A stretch of 64,000 nucleotides of DNA from Sphingomonas sp. PR090111-T3T-6A (GCF_000383095.1 NZ_AORL01000010.1:558001-622000), one strand, 5' to 3'. Counted from the stretch's first letter, positions 8,491 to 18,683 are shown. Notes: generated from the sequence alone by a model not told the origin. Numbers and translations: made by a program.

Positions 8491-11400
8491 ATGCGCTTTC
8501 CGCACTTTTTCATCGAGCGGCCGATCTTCGCGGCGGTGCTCGCGATCATGATCACCGTCGCCGGACTCGTGGCATATCCGTCCCTGCCGGTCGGCCAATA
8601 TCCCGAGGTGGCGCCACCGACGGTCGTCGTCACCGCCAGGTTCCCCGGTGCGACCGCCGAGACGATGGCGTCGACCGTGGCCGTTCCCCTTGAGCAGCAG
8701 ATCAACGGCGTCGAGCACATGCTCTACATGTCGACCTCTTCGGTCGGCGAAGGCTCGGTGACGATCACCGTCACCTTCGCGCTCGGCACGGACGTCAACG
8801 AGGCGCAGGTCCTCGTCCAGAACCGTGTCGACGAGGCGCTTCCGCGACTGCCCGACGAAACCCGGCAGATCGGCGTCACCGTCCGCAAGGTCTCCGCCGA
8901 AGACCTCGTGGGCTTCGCTTTCTATTCGCCCGACAACTCGCTCGATACCGACTTCATCTCGAATTACGTGACCCTGCAGATCAACGATCGCATCAAGCGG
9001 CTTCCCGGCGTGGGCGACACGGTGCGTTTCGGCGGGCGCGACTATGCGATGCGCATCTGGATCGATCCCGATCTCGCGGCGATCCGGAACCTGACCGTCG
9101 ACGAGATCGTCACGGCCATTCGCGCGCAGAATGCGCAGGTCGCTGCCGGCATCATCGGCCAACCACCCTATGGCGTGAAAGCCAATGCCTTCCAGCTCGG
9201 CGTGGATACCGAGGGACGCCTCGCCACCCCGGAGCAATTCGGGAATATCATTCTCAAGCGCCGCACCGACGGCGGGCTGACCCGCCTGCGTGACGTTGCG
9301 CGGGTTGAGCTGGGGGCGCAGGACTATTCGACCAACGCGTTCCTGAACGACCGCAACGCGATCGGCCTGGTTCTCAAGCAGCAGCCCGGAACGAACGCGC
9401 TCGCAACCGCGGAACGCGCCAAGGCGCTTGTCGCCGAGCTGTCGAAGGACTTCCCGCAAGGGATGGCCTACTCGGTCGCGCATCACCCGCTCGACTTCGT
9501 GTCCGACTCGATCCGGGACGTGAAGGAGACGCTTTTCGTCGCGCTGCTGCTTGTCTCATCGATCGTCCTGCTTTTCCTGCAAAGCTGGCGAGCCGCTATC
9601 ATCCCGCTGATCGCCATCCCGATCTCGCTCACCGGAGGATTCGCGACAATGGCTGCGTTCGGCTTCTCGCTGAACAGCCTGTCGCTCTTCGGAATGGTGC
9701 TGGCCATCGGCATCGTCGTCGATGACGCGATCGTCGTCGTTGAGAACATCGAGCGGCTGATCGCCGAGGAAAATCTCACGCCGAAGGACGCTGCCCACCA
9801 AACCATGACCGAGGTGTCGGGCGCGCTCGTGGCGATCGCGCTCGTGCTGTGCGGCGTTTTCCTGCCGACCGCCTTCATCCCCGGTCTCTCGGGCGAGTTC
9901 TACAAGCAGTTCGCGTTGACGATCGTGTCGGCGACCGTCGTCTCGGCTTTCATTTCGCTGACGCTATCGCCGGCACTGGCGGCGTTGCTGCTCAAGCCCG
10001 CCGGCCAGCGACCGGAACCCAAACGCGGCATACTCGGCTTCCCAAGCCGATTTGCGCGGTGGTTCAATCATCTGTTCGATCGCCTCTCGGTTCATTACGG
10101 CCGCCTGACCGGCAAGCTCGTCCGTCGCCTGGTGATCCTCTCGCTGGTCTATGGCCTGCTCATATTCACCACCGGCTGGCGCTTCTATGTGACGCCGCAG
10201 GGGTTCATCCCTTCGCAGGACCAGGACTTGTTGATTAACGTCCTGCAACTGCCTCCCGGCTCGTCGCTCCAACGCACGACGGAGATCTCCAAGCAGGTCC
10301 AGGCAGCCGCGAGAACCGTTCCTGAGGTCGATCACGCGCTGACCTTCGCCGGCTTCGACGGCGCCACCTACACCAGCGCCTCGAACACGGCCCTGATCGC
10401 CACCCACCTGAAACCGCAGTCCAAGCGCAGCGCCACGATCGACGAGGTCGCGGACAAGCTTCGGAAGGCGTATTCGGGCATCACCGGCGCGAACGTCCTC
10501 GTGATCTCGCCGCCGCCGGTCCGAAGCATAGGCCTTGCCAGCGGGTTCAAGATGGAACTCGAGGACCGGACGGGCCTTGGCTATACGGCGCTTGAAAAGG
10601 CCGCGCAGGACGTGATCGCCGAGGCGAACAAGGATCCGGCGCTGCGACGGGTCTTCACGACCTACAATACCGGCACGCCCCGCCTGCATGTCTCGATCGA
10701 TCGCGAGAAGGCCGAGCAGCTCGGCGTGCCCGTGGATCGCGTATTCTCGACCCTCAGCACCTATCTGGGGTCGGCCTATATCAACGATTTCAACTATCTC
10801 GGCCGCACCTGGCAGGTGGTTGCCCAGGCGGACACCTCGTATCGGCAATCGGCCGCCGACATCCTCCAGCTGCGTGCCCGTTCGGAGAGCGGAAAGATGG
10901 TGCCGCTTGGCGCCATCGCGGACGTCCAGAAGCAATCCGGCCCCTATCGCGTCGTGCGCTACAACCTCTTCCCTTCCGCCGAGATACAGGGCGAAGCCGC
11001 GCCCGGATATTCCTCCGGGCAGGCTCTCGAAGCCATGGAGAGGATATCCGCGCGCGTCCTGCCGAAGGGCATGGGCATCGAATGGACCGACCTGTCCTTC
11101 CAGCAGAAGCAGGCCGGCAATACCGGCATCTATGTCTTCGGCCTCGCCGTCCTCTTCGTCTTCCTGCTGCTGGCCGCGCAATATGAGAGCGTGGTGCTGC
11201 CGCTGGCGGTGATCCTCATCGTCCCGATGTGCCTCCTCGCGGCGATCCTCGGCATCAACCTGCTCGGCATGGACAACAATGTGCTCACCCAGATCGGCCT
11301 CGTGGTGCTGATTGGCCTCGCGGCGAAGAACGCGATCCTCATCGTCGAGTTCGCGAGGCAGGGCGAAGCCGAAGGCCTGAACCATTGGGAAGCCGCGACG

Positions 11401-11697
11401 CGCGCCGCGCATCAGCGCCTTCGCCCGATCCTGATGACCTCCATCGCGTTCATCCTCGGCGTGTTCCCGCTCATCGTCGCGCACGGCGCGGGGTCGGAGA
11501 TGCGCAAGGCACTGGGCGTCGCAGTGTTCTTCGGGATGATCGGCGTCACCTTCTTCGGCCTGATCTTCACGCCGAGCTTCTACGTCATCAACCGCATCAT
11601 GGCCGAGTGGATCGACAGGCGGGTGAAGCGCTTGCGGTCGCGTTTCGGCGGTCATGCCGTCGGCCATCCGGGGGCGACGCCGGGAGACGCTGCATGA
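8491..11697 (+). CDS. RND multidrug efflux permease (HAE1/MexF-AcrB type)
   Basis: Proton-driven inner-membrane pump of 1068 residues, the usual length for the HAE1 family. It has the typical N-terminus FFIERPIFAAVLAI, the TM4 proton-relay pair in GIVVDDAIVVVENIER (two adjacent Asp, about residues 412-413), and the TM10 Lys in GLAAKNAILIVEFA, plus paired large periplasmic loops of an AcrB trimer subunit. About 12 membrane segments are evident in two clusters. Start ATG 8491 has GAGGAG 6-11 bases upstream. The last four bases overlap the channel gene (ATGA), indicating translational coupling. It is clearly paralogous to the second permease in this window (22625), but codon choices differ and the two are not recent copies. 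Confidence 0.96.
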   Translation: MRFPHFFIERPIFAAVLAIMITVAGLVAYPSLPVGQYPEVAPPTVVVTARFPGATAETMASTVAVPLEQQINGVEHMLYMSTSSVGEGSVTITVTFALGTDVNEAQVLVQNRVDEALPRLPDETRQIGVTVRKVSAEDLVGFAFYSPDNSLDTDFISNYVTLQINDRIKRLPGVGDTVRFGGRDYAMRIWIDPDLAAIRNLTVDEIVTAIRAQNAQVAAGIIGQPPYGVKANAFQLGVDTEGRLATPEQFGNIILKRRTDGGLTRLRDVARVELGAQDYSTNAFLNDRNAIGLVLKQQPGTNALATAERAKALVAELSKDFPQGMAYSVAHHPLDFVSDSIRDVKETLFVALLLVSSIVLLFLQSWRAAIIPLIAIPISLTGGFATMAAFGFSLNSLSLFGMVLAIGIVVDDAIVVVENIERLIAEENLTPKDAAHQTMTEVSGALVAIALVLCGVFLPTAFIPGLSGEFYKQFALTIVSATVVSAFISLTLSPALAALLLKPAGQRPEPKRGILGFPSRFARWFNHLFDRLSVHYGRLTGKLVRRLVILSLVYGLLIFTTGWRFYVTPQGFIPSQDQDLLINVLQLPPGSSLQRTTEISKQVQAAARTVPEVDHALTFAGFDGATYTSASNTALIATHLKPQSKRSATIDEVADKLRKAYSGITGANVLVISPPPVRSIGLASGFKMELEDRTGLGYTALEKAAQDVIAEANKDPALRRVFTTYNTGTPRLHVSIDREKAEQLGVPVDRVFSTLSTYLGSAYINDFNYLGRTWQVVAQADTSYRQSAADILQLRARSESGKMVPLGAIADVQKQSGPYRVVRYNLFPSAEIQGEAAPGYSSGQALEAMERISARVLPKGMGIEWTDLSFQQKQAGNTGIYVFGLAVLFVFLLLAAQYESVVLPLAVILIVPMCLLAAILGINLLGMDNNVLTQIGLVVLIGLAAKNAILIVEFARQGEAEGLNHWEAATRAAHQRLRPILMTSIAFILGVFPLIVAHGAGSEMRKALGVAVFFGMIGVTFFGLIFTPSFYVINRIMAEWIDRRVKRLRSRFGGHAVGHPGATPGDAA

Positions 11698-13214
11698 CGG
11701 CTGCGCGCACTTTCTCGACGGCGCTTCTCCTCACCGGCGCATTGGGGCTCGGCGCCTGCGCTGTCGGACCCGATTATCGCCCGCCGGCGGTGCCGGTGGT
11801 CGAGAAGCGGCCTTTCAGGGAAGCGGCATCGACCGAGACCGTCTCCGCAGCACCGGCCTCTTCCACCTGGTGGGAGCTTTATTCCGATCCCGCCCTTTCC
11901 CGGCTGATCGACGATGCATTCCGGTACAACACCGACATCCGGGCGGCCGCGGCCAATCTGAGGCTCGCCCGGGCGCAGCTCTCCGAGGCCCGTGCCGGCC
12001 GGCTGCCGGCGACAGACCTGTCGGCTTCCTATTCGCGTGAGCGGGTGGGGGCCGACCAGCTCGGTCCGGCCGGGATCGGCGGCGCTGAGACCCCGGGCCG
12101 TGACCATAGTGATTTCGATTTCTTCCAGGCCGGCTTCGATGCGAGTTACGAGGTCGACGTGTTCGGTCGGGTCTCGCGTTCGATCGAGGCCGCGCGCGCG
12201 GACGCCCAGGCAAGCGAGGCCTCGCTCGACGGCATCAGGATCTCGATCGCGGCCCAGGTTGCCCAAAGCTATGCGGATGCATGCGGTGCCGCCATGCAGG
12301 CCGACGTGGCTCGCGAAACGGCGTCGCTCGAAACGGAGACCCGCGACCTGACGCAACGGCTGCTCGATGCGGGTCGCGGCACGCAACGGGATGTCGATCA
12401 GGCCAATGTCCTCGTGGAGCAGGCCAATGCCCAGGTGCCGGGCTTCGAGGGCGAGCGGCGCGCCCAGCTCTACGCGCTCGCGACGCTGACCGGCAGGCCG
12501 CCCGCCGATATCGATGCGGCGGCCGCGGCCTGCCGGGTCGTGCCGAAGGTGAAGACGCAGATTCCGGTCGGAGACGGCGCGGCGCTTCTCGCGCGTCGGC
12601 CGGATGTGCGCGCGGCCGAGCGCAGGCTCGCCGCTGACACGGCGCGGATCGGTGTCGCCACAGCGTCGCTCTTCCCGTCGGTCACCCTGCTCGGGTCCGT
12701 GTCCCTCGGCGCGCCCAAGATCGGCAATATCGGAAAGCCGGCGTCTTTCGGCTACTCGTTCGGACCGCTGATCTCCTGGACCTTCCCGAATTTCGCGGTG
12801 GCGCGAGCCAAGATCCGGCAGGCGCGCGCGGGCTCTGATGCCTCACTGGCGGAGTTCCAGGGCACGATCCTGACGGCTCTTCGCGAAACCGAGCAGGCGC
12901 TTGCGCGCTATGCTGCGGCGATCGAGCAAAATGCTGCGCTGGCAAGGGCGGCGTCGTCGGCCGAGAATGCGGCGGATCAAACCAAACAACGCTTCGATTC
13001 CGGACGCGACAATTTCCTCGATCTCCTCGTCGCCGAACAGAACCGTGCGGCGGCGCGACAGGCGCTGGCGCAGTCCGACACGAATGTAGCCAATCTACAG
13101 GTCTCGTTGTTCAAGGCGCTCGGGGGCGGCTGGGAAAAGGCGCCTCCCACGCTCGACACGCTGCCGCCAGCAATCGGCGCCGGCCGGGTGACAGGCGCGC
13201 CCGATGGAATGTGA
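11694..13214 (+). CDS. Outer-membrane efflux channel lipoprotein (NodT/OprM family)
   Basis: TolC-like outer-membrane factor completing RND pump 1. The 506-residue lipoprotein has lipobox LGAC (Cys22) followed by the family signature AVGPDYRPP. Two internally repeated long-helix/beta halves are seen, including SFEVDVFGRVSR-like sequence (SYEVDVFGRVSR) in the first half and RRPDVRAAERRLAADTARIGVA in the middle, which is shared almost word for word with the channel of pump 2. Its ATG overlaps the permease stop by four bases. No promoter of its own is expected. Confidence 0.95.
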   Translation: MTAARTFSTALLLTGALGLGACAVGPDYRPPAVPVVEKRPFREAASTETVSAAPASSTWWELYSDPALSRLIDDAFRYNTDIRAAAANLRLARAQLSEARAGRLPATDLSASYSRERVGADQLGPAGIGGAETPGRDHSDFDFFQAGFDASYEVDVFGRVSRSIEAARADAQASEASLDGIRISIAAQVAQSYADACGAAMQADVARETASLETETRDLTQRLLDAGRGTQRDVDQANVLVEQANAQVPGFEGERRAQLYALATLTGRPPADIDAAAAACRVVPKVKTQIPVGDGAALLARRPDVRAAERRLAADTARIGVATASLFPSVTLLGSVSLGAPKIGNIGKPASFGYSFGPLISWTFPNFAVARAKIRQARAGSDASLAEFQGTILTALRETEQALARYAAAIEQNAALARAASSAENAADQTKQRFDSGRDNFLDLLVAEQNRAAARQALAQSDTNVANLQVSLFKALGGGWEKAPPTLDTLPPAIGAGRVTGAPDGM

Positions 13215-13272
13215 ACGCGAAGATGCTTTGGGGCGGAGCCCTTTCGACAACGCTTTCAGGAGCAAGATCCCG

Positions 13273-13686
13273 ATGAACAGCACCCATGTGGACGCCTATT
13301 TCAAAGCTCTGAGTGCCAGGGACAAGCTCGGCATCGTCCCGCATTTCTCGGAAGCCATCGTCCTTCACGGCCCCATCTACGCCGAGCCCATCGAAGGAAA
13401 GGACGCGGTCATCAATATCCTCACCGGCTTTATCGAGACGATCGACAGCCTTGAGGTCGGCCTGACGATGTCGTCGGGACATGATGTGGCCGTGTTCTTC
13501 ACCTTCTCGCGCGATGGGATTACGGTCAAAGGGAACGAGCGTCTCCACGTCGACGATGCCGGCCTGATCGACGCCATCGAAGTCGCGTGGCGACCGCTGC
13601 CGGCCGCGGTGCAGATTCAGGAGATATTCGCAGCCAGGATGGGCTTTCCGGCCATGCGCCTCGTTTCCGGGGAGGCGGCGGCATAA
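13273..13686 (+). CDS. NTF2-like/SnoaL-like domain protein
   Basis: A 137-residue protein with the cone-shaped NTF2/SnoaL fold pattern: N-terminal helix VDAYFKALSARDKLGIVPHFSEA, then a GPIYAEPIEGKDAVINIL turn and a four-strand sheet ending in LIDAIEVAWRPL. Such proteins act as small hydrolases/isomerases or as plain ligand-binding domains; no catalytic dyad can be assigned. ATG 13273 has AGGAG upstream and begins 58 bases after the efflux channel, so it may be the last gene of the efflux transcript. A further in-frame start upstream would overlap the channel gene and is less likely. Confidence 0.78.
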   Translation: MNSTHVDAYFKALSARDKLGIVPHFSEAIVLHGPIYAEPIEGKDAVINILTGFIETIDSLEVGLTMSSGHDVAVFFTFSRDGITVKGNERLHVDDAGLIDAIEVAWRPLPAAVQIQEIFAARMGFPAMRLVSGEAAA

Positions 13687-13820
13687 CGATAGGCGTGCCG
13701 GGTCGACTGTTCGGACCCCTGCCGACGGTCGCGTCGAGCGAGGCTGACGATGCGCCGCCAAACATTACATTGCACCGTCGACACCCTCGTCGCGGTGGCC
13801 GGACGAAAGCTGGAGATAGG

Positions 13821-14930
13821 ATGATGGGACGGCTTCAGGAACTCGAAGCGCTGGGCCAGGCGATCTGGCTCGATTTCCTCGATCGCGCGCTCGTGAGGGA
13901 GGGCGGCCTCAAGCGGCTGGTCGAGGAGGACGGGCTGACCGGCGTCACCTCCAACCCCTCGATCTTCGAGAAGGCGATGGGGCATGGCACCGGCTATGAC
14001 GACAGCCTGGCTGCCTTCGACAGCAGCCATCCCGACGCGCATGTGATCGAGCGCTACGAGGCGCTGGCGATCGAGGATATTCGCGCCGCCGCCGACATCC
14101 TGCGCCCGGCCTATGACCGGCTGGATGGCAAGGATGGCTTCGTCAGCCTCGAGGTGTCGCCTTATATCGCCGACGATGCCGATGCGACCATCGCCGAGGC
14201 GGCGCGGCTGTGGGCGGCGGTCGACCGGCCCAACCTGATGATCAAGATCCCGGGCACCGATGCGGGCGTGCCGGCGATCGCCGCCTCGGTCGCGGCGGGC
14301 ATCAACATCAACGTGACGCTGCTGTTCTCGATCCCGGCCTATATCAAGGTTGCGGAAGCCCATGTCGCAGGGCTCGAGCAGCGCGTGGCGCGGGGCGAGC
14401 CGATCGATCGTATTTCCAGCGTCGCGAGCTTCTTCGTCAGCCGCATCGACACCAGGATCGACAAGGCCATCGACGCGCTCGGCACCGACGAGGCCAAGGC
14501 GCTGCGCGGCAAGGTCGCGATCGCCAACGCCAAGATGGCCTATCAGTGGCATCTCGACTTCCTCAAGTCAGATCGCTGGCAGGCGCTCGCCGCCAGGGGC
14601 GCACGGCCGCAGCGGCTGCTGTGGGCGTCGACCGGAACCAAGGACCCGGCCTATCCGGACGTGCTCTACGTCGACACACTGATCGGCCCCGATACGATCA
14701 ACACCATGCCGCCCGGGACGATGGACGCCTTCCGCGACCACGGCACGCCCAGGGTCACGCTGGCCGACGATGTCGAGGGCGCGCGCCACGTGCTGGCGGA
14801 GGCCGACCGGCTCGGCCTCGACCTCGACGATGTGACCGCGACATTGCTCCAGGAAGGCGTGATCGCATTCGCCAAATCGTTCGACGAGCTGCTGGCCTCG
14901 ATCGCCGCCAAGCACCCGGCGGCGCACTGA
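13821..14930 (+). CDS. tal: Transaldolase
   Basis: Transfers a dihydroxyacetone unit between sugar phosphates in the pentose phosphate pathway. The 369-residue cytoplasmic protein has the family signature TGVTSNPSIFEKAM (about 41-54), the Schiff-base Lys in NLMIKIPGTDAG (about 140), and INVTLLFS. The length fits the longer actinobacterial/alphaproteobacterial transaldolase type rather than the E. coli 317-residue type. Unlike the transaldolase/phosphoglucose isomerase fusions found in some bacteria, it ends soon after the barrel. GGAGATAGG lies directly before the double ATG (13821/13824); either may be used. Confidence 0.95.
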   Translation: MMGRLQELEALGQAIWLDFLDRALVREGGLKRLVEEDGLTGVTSNPSIFEKAMGHGTGYDDSLAAFDSSHPDAHVIERYEALAIEDIRAAADILRPAYDRLDGKDGFVSLEVSPYIADDADATIAEAARLWAAVDRPNLMIKIPGTDAGVPAIAASVAAGININVTLLFSIPAYIKVAEAHVAGLEQRVARGEPIDRISSVASFFVSRIDTRIDKAIDALGTDEAKALRGKVAIANAKMAYQWHLDFLKSDRWQALAARGARPQRLLWASTGTKDPAYPDVLYVDTLIGPDTINTMPPGTMDAFRDHGTPRVTLADDVEGARHVLAEADRLGLDLDDVTATLLQEGVIAFAKSFDELLASIAAKHPAAH

Positions 14931-15203
14931 ACCTATCACAAGACGGGAGCATCGGGCCGGTTCGACAAACGATCAGGCCTCGATGCCGTCTCAAGGCGCT
15001 GCGCCGCACCAACATGATCCCGTCACATGTGAGAAATTAACGAGTGCTTCCGGCGACATGACAATCAGGAGCCGATGCAGGGACGTTCTGGATATAATCC
15101 GAAGCGTCGTATCGCTTCTCCCGCATTTGCCTTCATCCGGCGCCGGCGATTCTTCCCTCACCACATGACATGCTATGCCCCTGAGCGAGGGGAGTGTGTC
15201 GCC

Positions 15204-16826
15204 ATGTCCAGCGTCCGGCCGATCGTCGAGCTTGATACGCACGAGGTCTTCAACCAGCCGCCGCCCTTCGAGGACGTGAATCTCTTCGCCACCGACCGCG
15301 CGCTCTCCGACGCGGTGGCGCGGGCCGGCGGAGCCGGGGGGATGGAGCGGCTGACGACACTCGGCGCGCGGGTCGGCTCGGCGGAGGTGATCGACTGGGG
15401 CGTCGAGGCCAATCGCAATCCGCCGGTGCTGGAAACGCATGACCGCTATGGCCGGCGGATCGACGAGGTGCGCTTCCATCCCGCCTATCACCGGCTGATG
15501 GCGCTGGGGCTGGAGGCGGGTTTCGCCTCGGTCGCCTGGGACGGGACGCCCGCCGGCCATGTCCTCCACGCCGCGACCCTCTTCCTCGCCGGCCAGCCCG
15601 ACGCCGGCACGAGCTGCCCGATGACGATGACCTACGCCTCCGTCCCCGCGCTCCGTGCCGAGCCGGCGGTGGCGGAGGAATGGGTGCCTCGCATCCTCGG
15701 CGGTCGCTACGATCCGGCCTTCCGTCCGGCGGGGGAGAAGGCGGGCGTTACCATCGGCATGGCGATGACCGAGAAGCAGGGCGGCTCCGATGTCCGCGCC
15801 AACACCACGCGCGCGGAAGCCATCGCCGACGACCGTGATTGGGCTCGGCTGACCGGTCACAAATGGTTCTGCTCGGCGCCGATGTGCGATGCCTTCCTGA
15901 CGCTGGCCTATGCGGAGGGCGGGCTGACCTGCTTCCTCGTGCCGCGCTGGCTGCCGGACGGGGAGCGCAACGCCGGCTTTCGCGTGATGCGTCTCAAGGA
16001 CAAGCTGGGCGACCGCTCCAATGCGTCGTCCGAGATCGAATATCATGGCGCGCTCGCCCGGCGGATCGGGGAGGAGGGGCGTGGCGTCGCGACGATCCTG
16101 CGCATGGTGCAGCATACCCGGCTCGATTGCGTGGTGGGTTCGGCTGGCCAGATGAGGGCGGCGCTGGCCCAGGCCCTGTGGCACACGGCGCATCGATCGG
16201 CCTTCCAGAAGCGGCTTGTCGATCAGCCGGCGATGGCGGCGGTGCTCGCCGATCTGGCGGTGGAGAGCGAGGCGGCGACAGCGATCGGGCTGCGCATCGC
16301 GCAGGCCTTCGACGAGGGCGATCCGCTGGCGCGACTGCTGACCCCGCTCGCCAAATATTGGGTGTGCAAGCGCGCGCCCGGCCTCGTGACCGAGGCGATG
16401 GAGTGCCATGGCGGCGCCGGCTATATAGAGACGGGGCCGATGCCGCGCCTGTTCCGCCAGTCGCCGTTGAACGCGATCTGGGAAGGCTCGGGCAATGTCA
16501 TCGCGCTCGACCTGCTGCGCGCGATCGCCCGCGAGCCGGAGGGCGTCGAGGCGCTGCGGAGCTTCCTCGACGGCGCGCGGGGGCGGGGGCGGGTTTATGA
16601 TGCGTGGCTCGACGGCATCGACCTGCGAAACGCCGACGAGGGGCGGGCCCGGCTGCTGGCCGAGCGGCTGGCGCTGGCGGCACAGGCGGCGGTGCTGCTC
16701 CACTGGGATAGCCCGGTGGCGGAAGCCTTCTGCCGACTGCGGCTGGCGGAGCGGGGGACGGCTTATGGAGCATTCGACGCGCCGGTGGATGTCCGCGCGA
16801 TCATCGAGCGGGCAATGCCGGGCTGA
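15204..16826 (+). CDS. aidB: AidB-like acyl-CoA dehydrogenase family flavoprotein
   Basis: Member of the acyl-CoA dehydrogenase family closest to AidB, an FAD protein linked in E. coli to the alkylation-damage response. The 540-residue length matches AidB (about 540). The N-terminus FNQPPPFEDVNLFATDRALSDAV is the AidB hallmark. Flavin-binding stretches appear at MTEKQGGSDVRANTT and KWFCSAPMCDAFL, and the C-terminal catalytic region is VTEAMECHGGAGYIE. Start ATG 15204 follows GAGGGGAG. A TATAAT hexamer lies at 15093-15098 but without a good -35. No ada, alkA or alkB is in view. Catalytic substrate is unknown even for E. coli AidB. Confidence 0.88.
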   Translation: MSSVRPIVELDTHEVFNQPPPFEDVNLFATDRALSDAVARAGGAGGMERLTTLGARVGSAEVIDWGVEANRNPPVLETHDRYGRRIDEVRFHPAYHRLMALGLEAGFASVAWDGTPAGHVLHAATLFLAGQPDAGTSCPMTMTYASVPALRAEPAVAEEWVPRILGGRYDPAFRPAGEKAGVTIGMAMTEKQGGSDVRANTTRAEAIADDRDWARLTGHKWFCSAPMCDAFLTLAYAEGGLTCFLVPRWLPDGERNAGFRVMRLKDKLGDRSNASSEIEYHGALARRIGEEGRGVATILRMVQHTRLDCVVGSAGQMRAALAQALWHTAHRSAFQKRLVDQPAMAAVLADLAVESEAATAIGLRIAQAFDEGDPLARLLTPLAKYWVCKRAPGLVTEAMECHGGAGYIETGPMPRLFRQSPLNAIWEGSGNVIALDLLRAIAREPEGVEALRSFLDGARGRGRVYDAWLDGIDLRNADEGRARLLAERLALAAQAAVLLHWDSPVAEAFCRLRLAERGTAYGAFDAPVDVRAIIERAMPG

Positions 16827-16945
16827 GCCATTCAGTTGCATGGCTGCTGGATGATATAAGAACTATGCGTTTCCCTGTTGCGGGCCGCGGACGCATGTCC
16901 TGCCCTTGAGCCGGGCTGGTCCGGCGGCAACGCAGGACTGGAATC

Positions 16946-17659
16946 ATGGCCCGTACTTTCCTCATCACCGGCGCGAGCAAGGGCATCGGCCGCGCGCTTT
17001 CCGAGCGGCTGGCGGCGGCCGGCCACAGCATCGTCGGCATCGCGCGCGGCGCGGACGCGAGCTTCCCCGGCACGCTCGTCTCGATCGACCTCAGCGATCG
17101 CGAGGCGACCGGCAAGGCGCTGACCGACCTCGCCGAGCACCATGCCTTCGACGGCGTGGTCAACAATGTCGGCCTCGCGCGGATGCATCAGGTCGGCGCG
17201 ATCGACCTCGCCGACGTGGACGACATCTTCCGCACCAACATCCACCCGACCGTGCAGACCGTGAACGCGCTGCTGCCCGGCATGAAGGCGCGCGGCTGGG
17301 GGCGGATCGTCAACATCTCCAGCCTCGTGTCGCTCGGCTGGCGGGACCGCACCGCCTATGCCGCCGCCAAGGCCGCGATCAACAGCATGACGCGCACCTG
17401 GGCGCTGGAGCTGGCGGGCACCGGCGTCACCGTCAACGGCGTCGCGCCCGGCCCGGTGGAGACCGAGCTGTTCCGCCAGAACACGCCGCAGGGCAGCGAG
17501 GCGGAAAAGCGCTTCCTCTCGATGGTGCCGATGGGCCGCCTCGGCCGGCCGGACGAACTGGCCGCCGCCATCGCCTATTTCCTCTCGGAGGAAGCGGGCT
17601 TCACCACCGGGCAGACGTTGTTCGTCGATGGCGGCGCTTCGGTGGGCAAGGCGGCCTGA
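16946..17659 (+). CDS. SDR family oxidoreductase
   Basis: Classical short-chain dehydrogenase/reductase of 237 residues. It has the cofactor motif TGASKGIG (8-15), NNVG in place of the usual NNAG, the catalytic Ser in NISSLVS and Tyr-x-x-x-Lys in AYAAAKAAI, and the C-terminal FVDGGAS. Likely NAD(P)H-dependent reduction of a carbonyl compound; the substrate is not evident. GGA precedes the ATG. A LysR-type regulator follows on the same strand after 60 bases, so this may be its target or operon partner. Confidence 0.92.
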   Translation: MARTFLITGASKGIGRALSERLAAAGHSIVGIARGADASFPGTLVSIDLSDREATGKALTDLAEHHAFDGVVNNVGLARMHQVGAIDLADVDDIFRTNIHPTVQTVNALLPGMKARGWGRIVNISSLVSLGWRDRTAYAAAKAAINSMTRTWALELAGTGVTVNGVAPGPVETELFRQNTPQGSEAEKRFLSMVPMGRLGRPDELAAAIAYFLSEEAGFTTGQTLFVDGGASVGKAA

Positions 17660-17719
17660 TCCTTGCGATCGATCGGGGAGGGGCATAGATCGGTGGCAAC
17701 CCATTTGCGAGGCAACTGG

Positions 17720-18607
17720 ATGCCGGCCGAGCCCCTCCTCGATACCGATCTGCTGCGCGCCTTCGTCGCGGTGGCGGAGACGGGCAGTTTCACCGCCGCC
17801 GCCGAGGTGATCGGCCGCTCGCAATCGGCGGTGAGCCAGAAGGTGATAAGGCTGGAGGAGATGCTGGAGCGCAGCGTCTTTGCGCGCACCAGCCGGTCGC
17901 TGCGCCTCACGCCCGACGGCGAGCGGCTGCTCGTGGTGGCGCGGCAGATGCTGGCGCTGAACGACGACTTCCTGCGCAGCCTGCGCCGGCCGAGCGAGAT
18001 CGGGACGCTCCGGCTCGGTATTTCCGAGAATCTGGTGCCGACGCAGTTGCCGAGGCTGCTCTCGCGCTTCTTCGCGTTGCATCCGTCGGTGCATCTGGAG
18101 CTGTCGACCGGGCTCAGCGCCGAGCTGCTTGCCCGCCACAAGGACGGCAAGCTCGACGCGGTGGTGGCGCTGAGCCAGCCGGATGCCCCGGCGCGGGGCG
18201 GGCGGGTGCTGTGGCGCGAGCCGCTCGTCTGGATCGCGGCGGCGGATCATGAGCCGGACCCGAACCAGCCGCTCCGCCTCGTGGTGATGCGGCCGCCCTG
18301 CACCTATCGCGCGGCGATGACCGACGCGCTCGACCGGGTGCGGCGCGACTGGGTGACGGCCTGCACCGCGAGCAGCCTCGCCGGGCTCCAGGCGGCGCTC
18401 ATGGCGGGGATGGGTGTGACGGCGCTGGGCGAATCCTTCCTGCATGAGGGCGTCCGCACCTTACGCGGCGATCGTTGGCCTGCGCTGCCCGTCGCCGAGA
18501 TGACGGTGGTGGGGGAGGACGGGCCGGCCGGTTCGCTGGTCCGCGAGCTGTCCGCCTTCCTTGCGGATGGGCTGATCGGGGGGGCGGCATTGTCGCTCGC
18601 CGCCTGA
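17720..18607 (+). CDS. LysR-family transcriptional regulator
   Basis: DNA-binding regulator of 295 residues. N-terminal winged helix-turn-helix LLRAFVAVAETGSFTAAAEVIGRSQSAVSQKVIRLE (in pieces across about residues 9-45), followed by an effector-binding domain starting at TLRLGISENLV. Start at ATG 17720 is supported by GAGG seven bases upstream; an in-frame start 19 codons earlier has none. It is placed between the SDR and aldo/keto reductase genes on the same strand, an arrangement that suggests local control of redox enzymes, though LysR genes are more often divergent from their targets. Inducer unknown. Confidence 0.92.
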   Translation: MPAEPLLDTDLLRAFVAVAETGSFTAAAEVIGRSQSAVSQKVIRLEEMLERSVFARTSRSLRLTPDGERLLVVARQMLALNDDFLRSLRRPSEIGTLRLGISENLVPTQLPRLLSRFFALHPSVHLELSTGLSAELLARHKDGKLDAVVALSQPDAPARGGRVLWREPLVWIAAADHEPDPNQPLRLVVMRPPCTYRAAMTDALDRVRRDWVTACTASSLAGLQAALMAGMGVTALGESFLHEGVRTLRGDRWPALPVAEMTVVGEDGPAGSLVRELSAFLADGLIGGAALSLAA

Positions 18608-18683
18608 CCGACAGCGCTGGAACTCGCGCCCGCGCGGTGGCAAGAGGCGCCGCGAACACCCCCTCGGAGCATCAGGAGCCGTG

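Noticed and set aside
15093..15098. TATAAT as the aidB promoter
   Set aside because: The hexamer is perfect but no acceptable -35 lies upstream, so it was not listed as a promoter.
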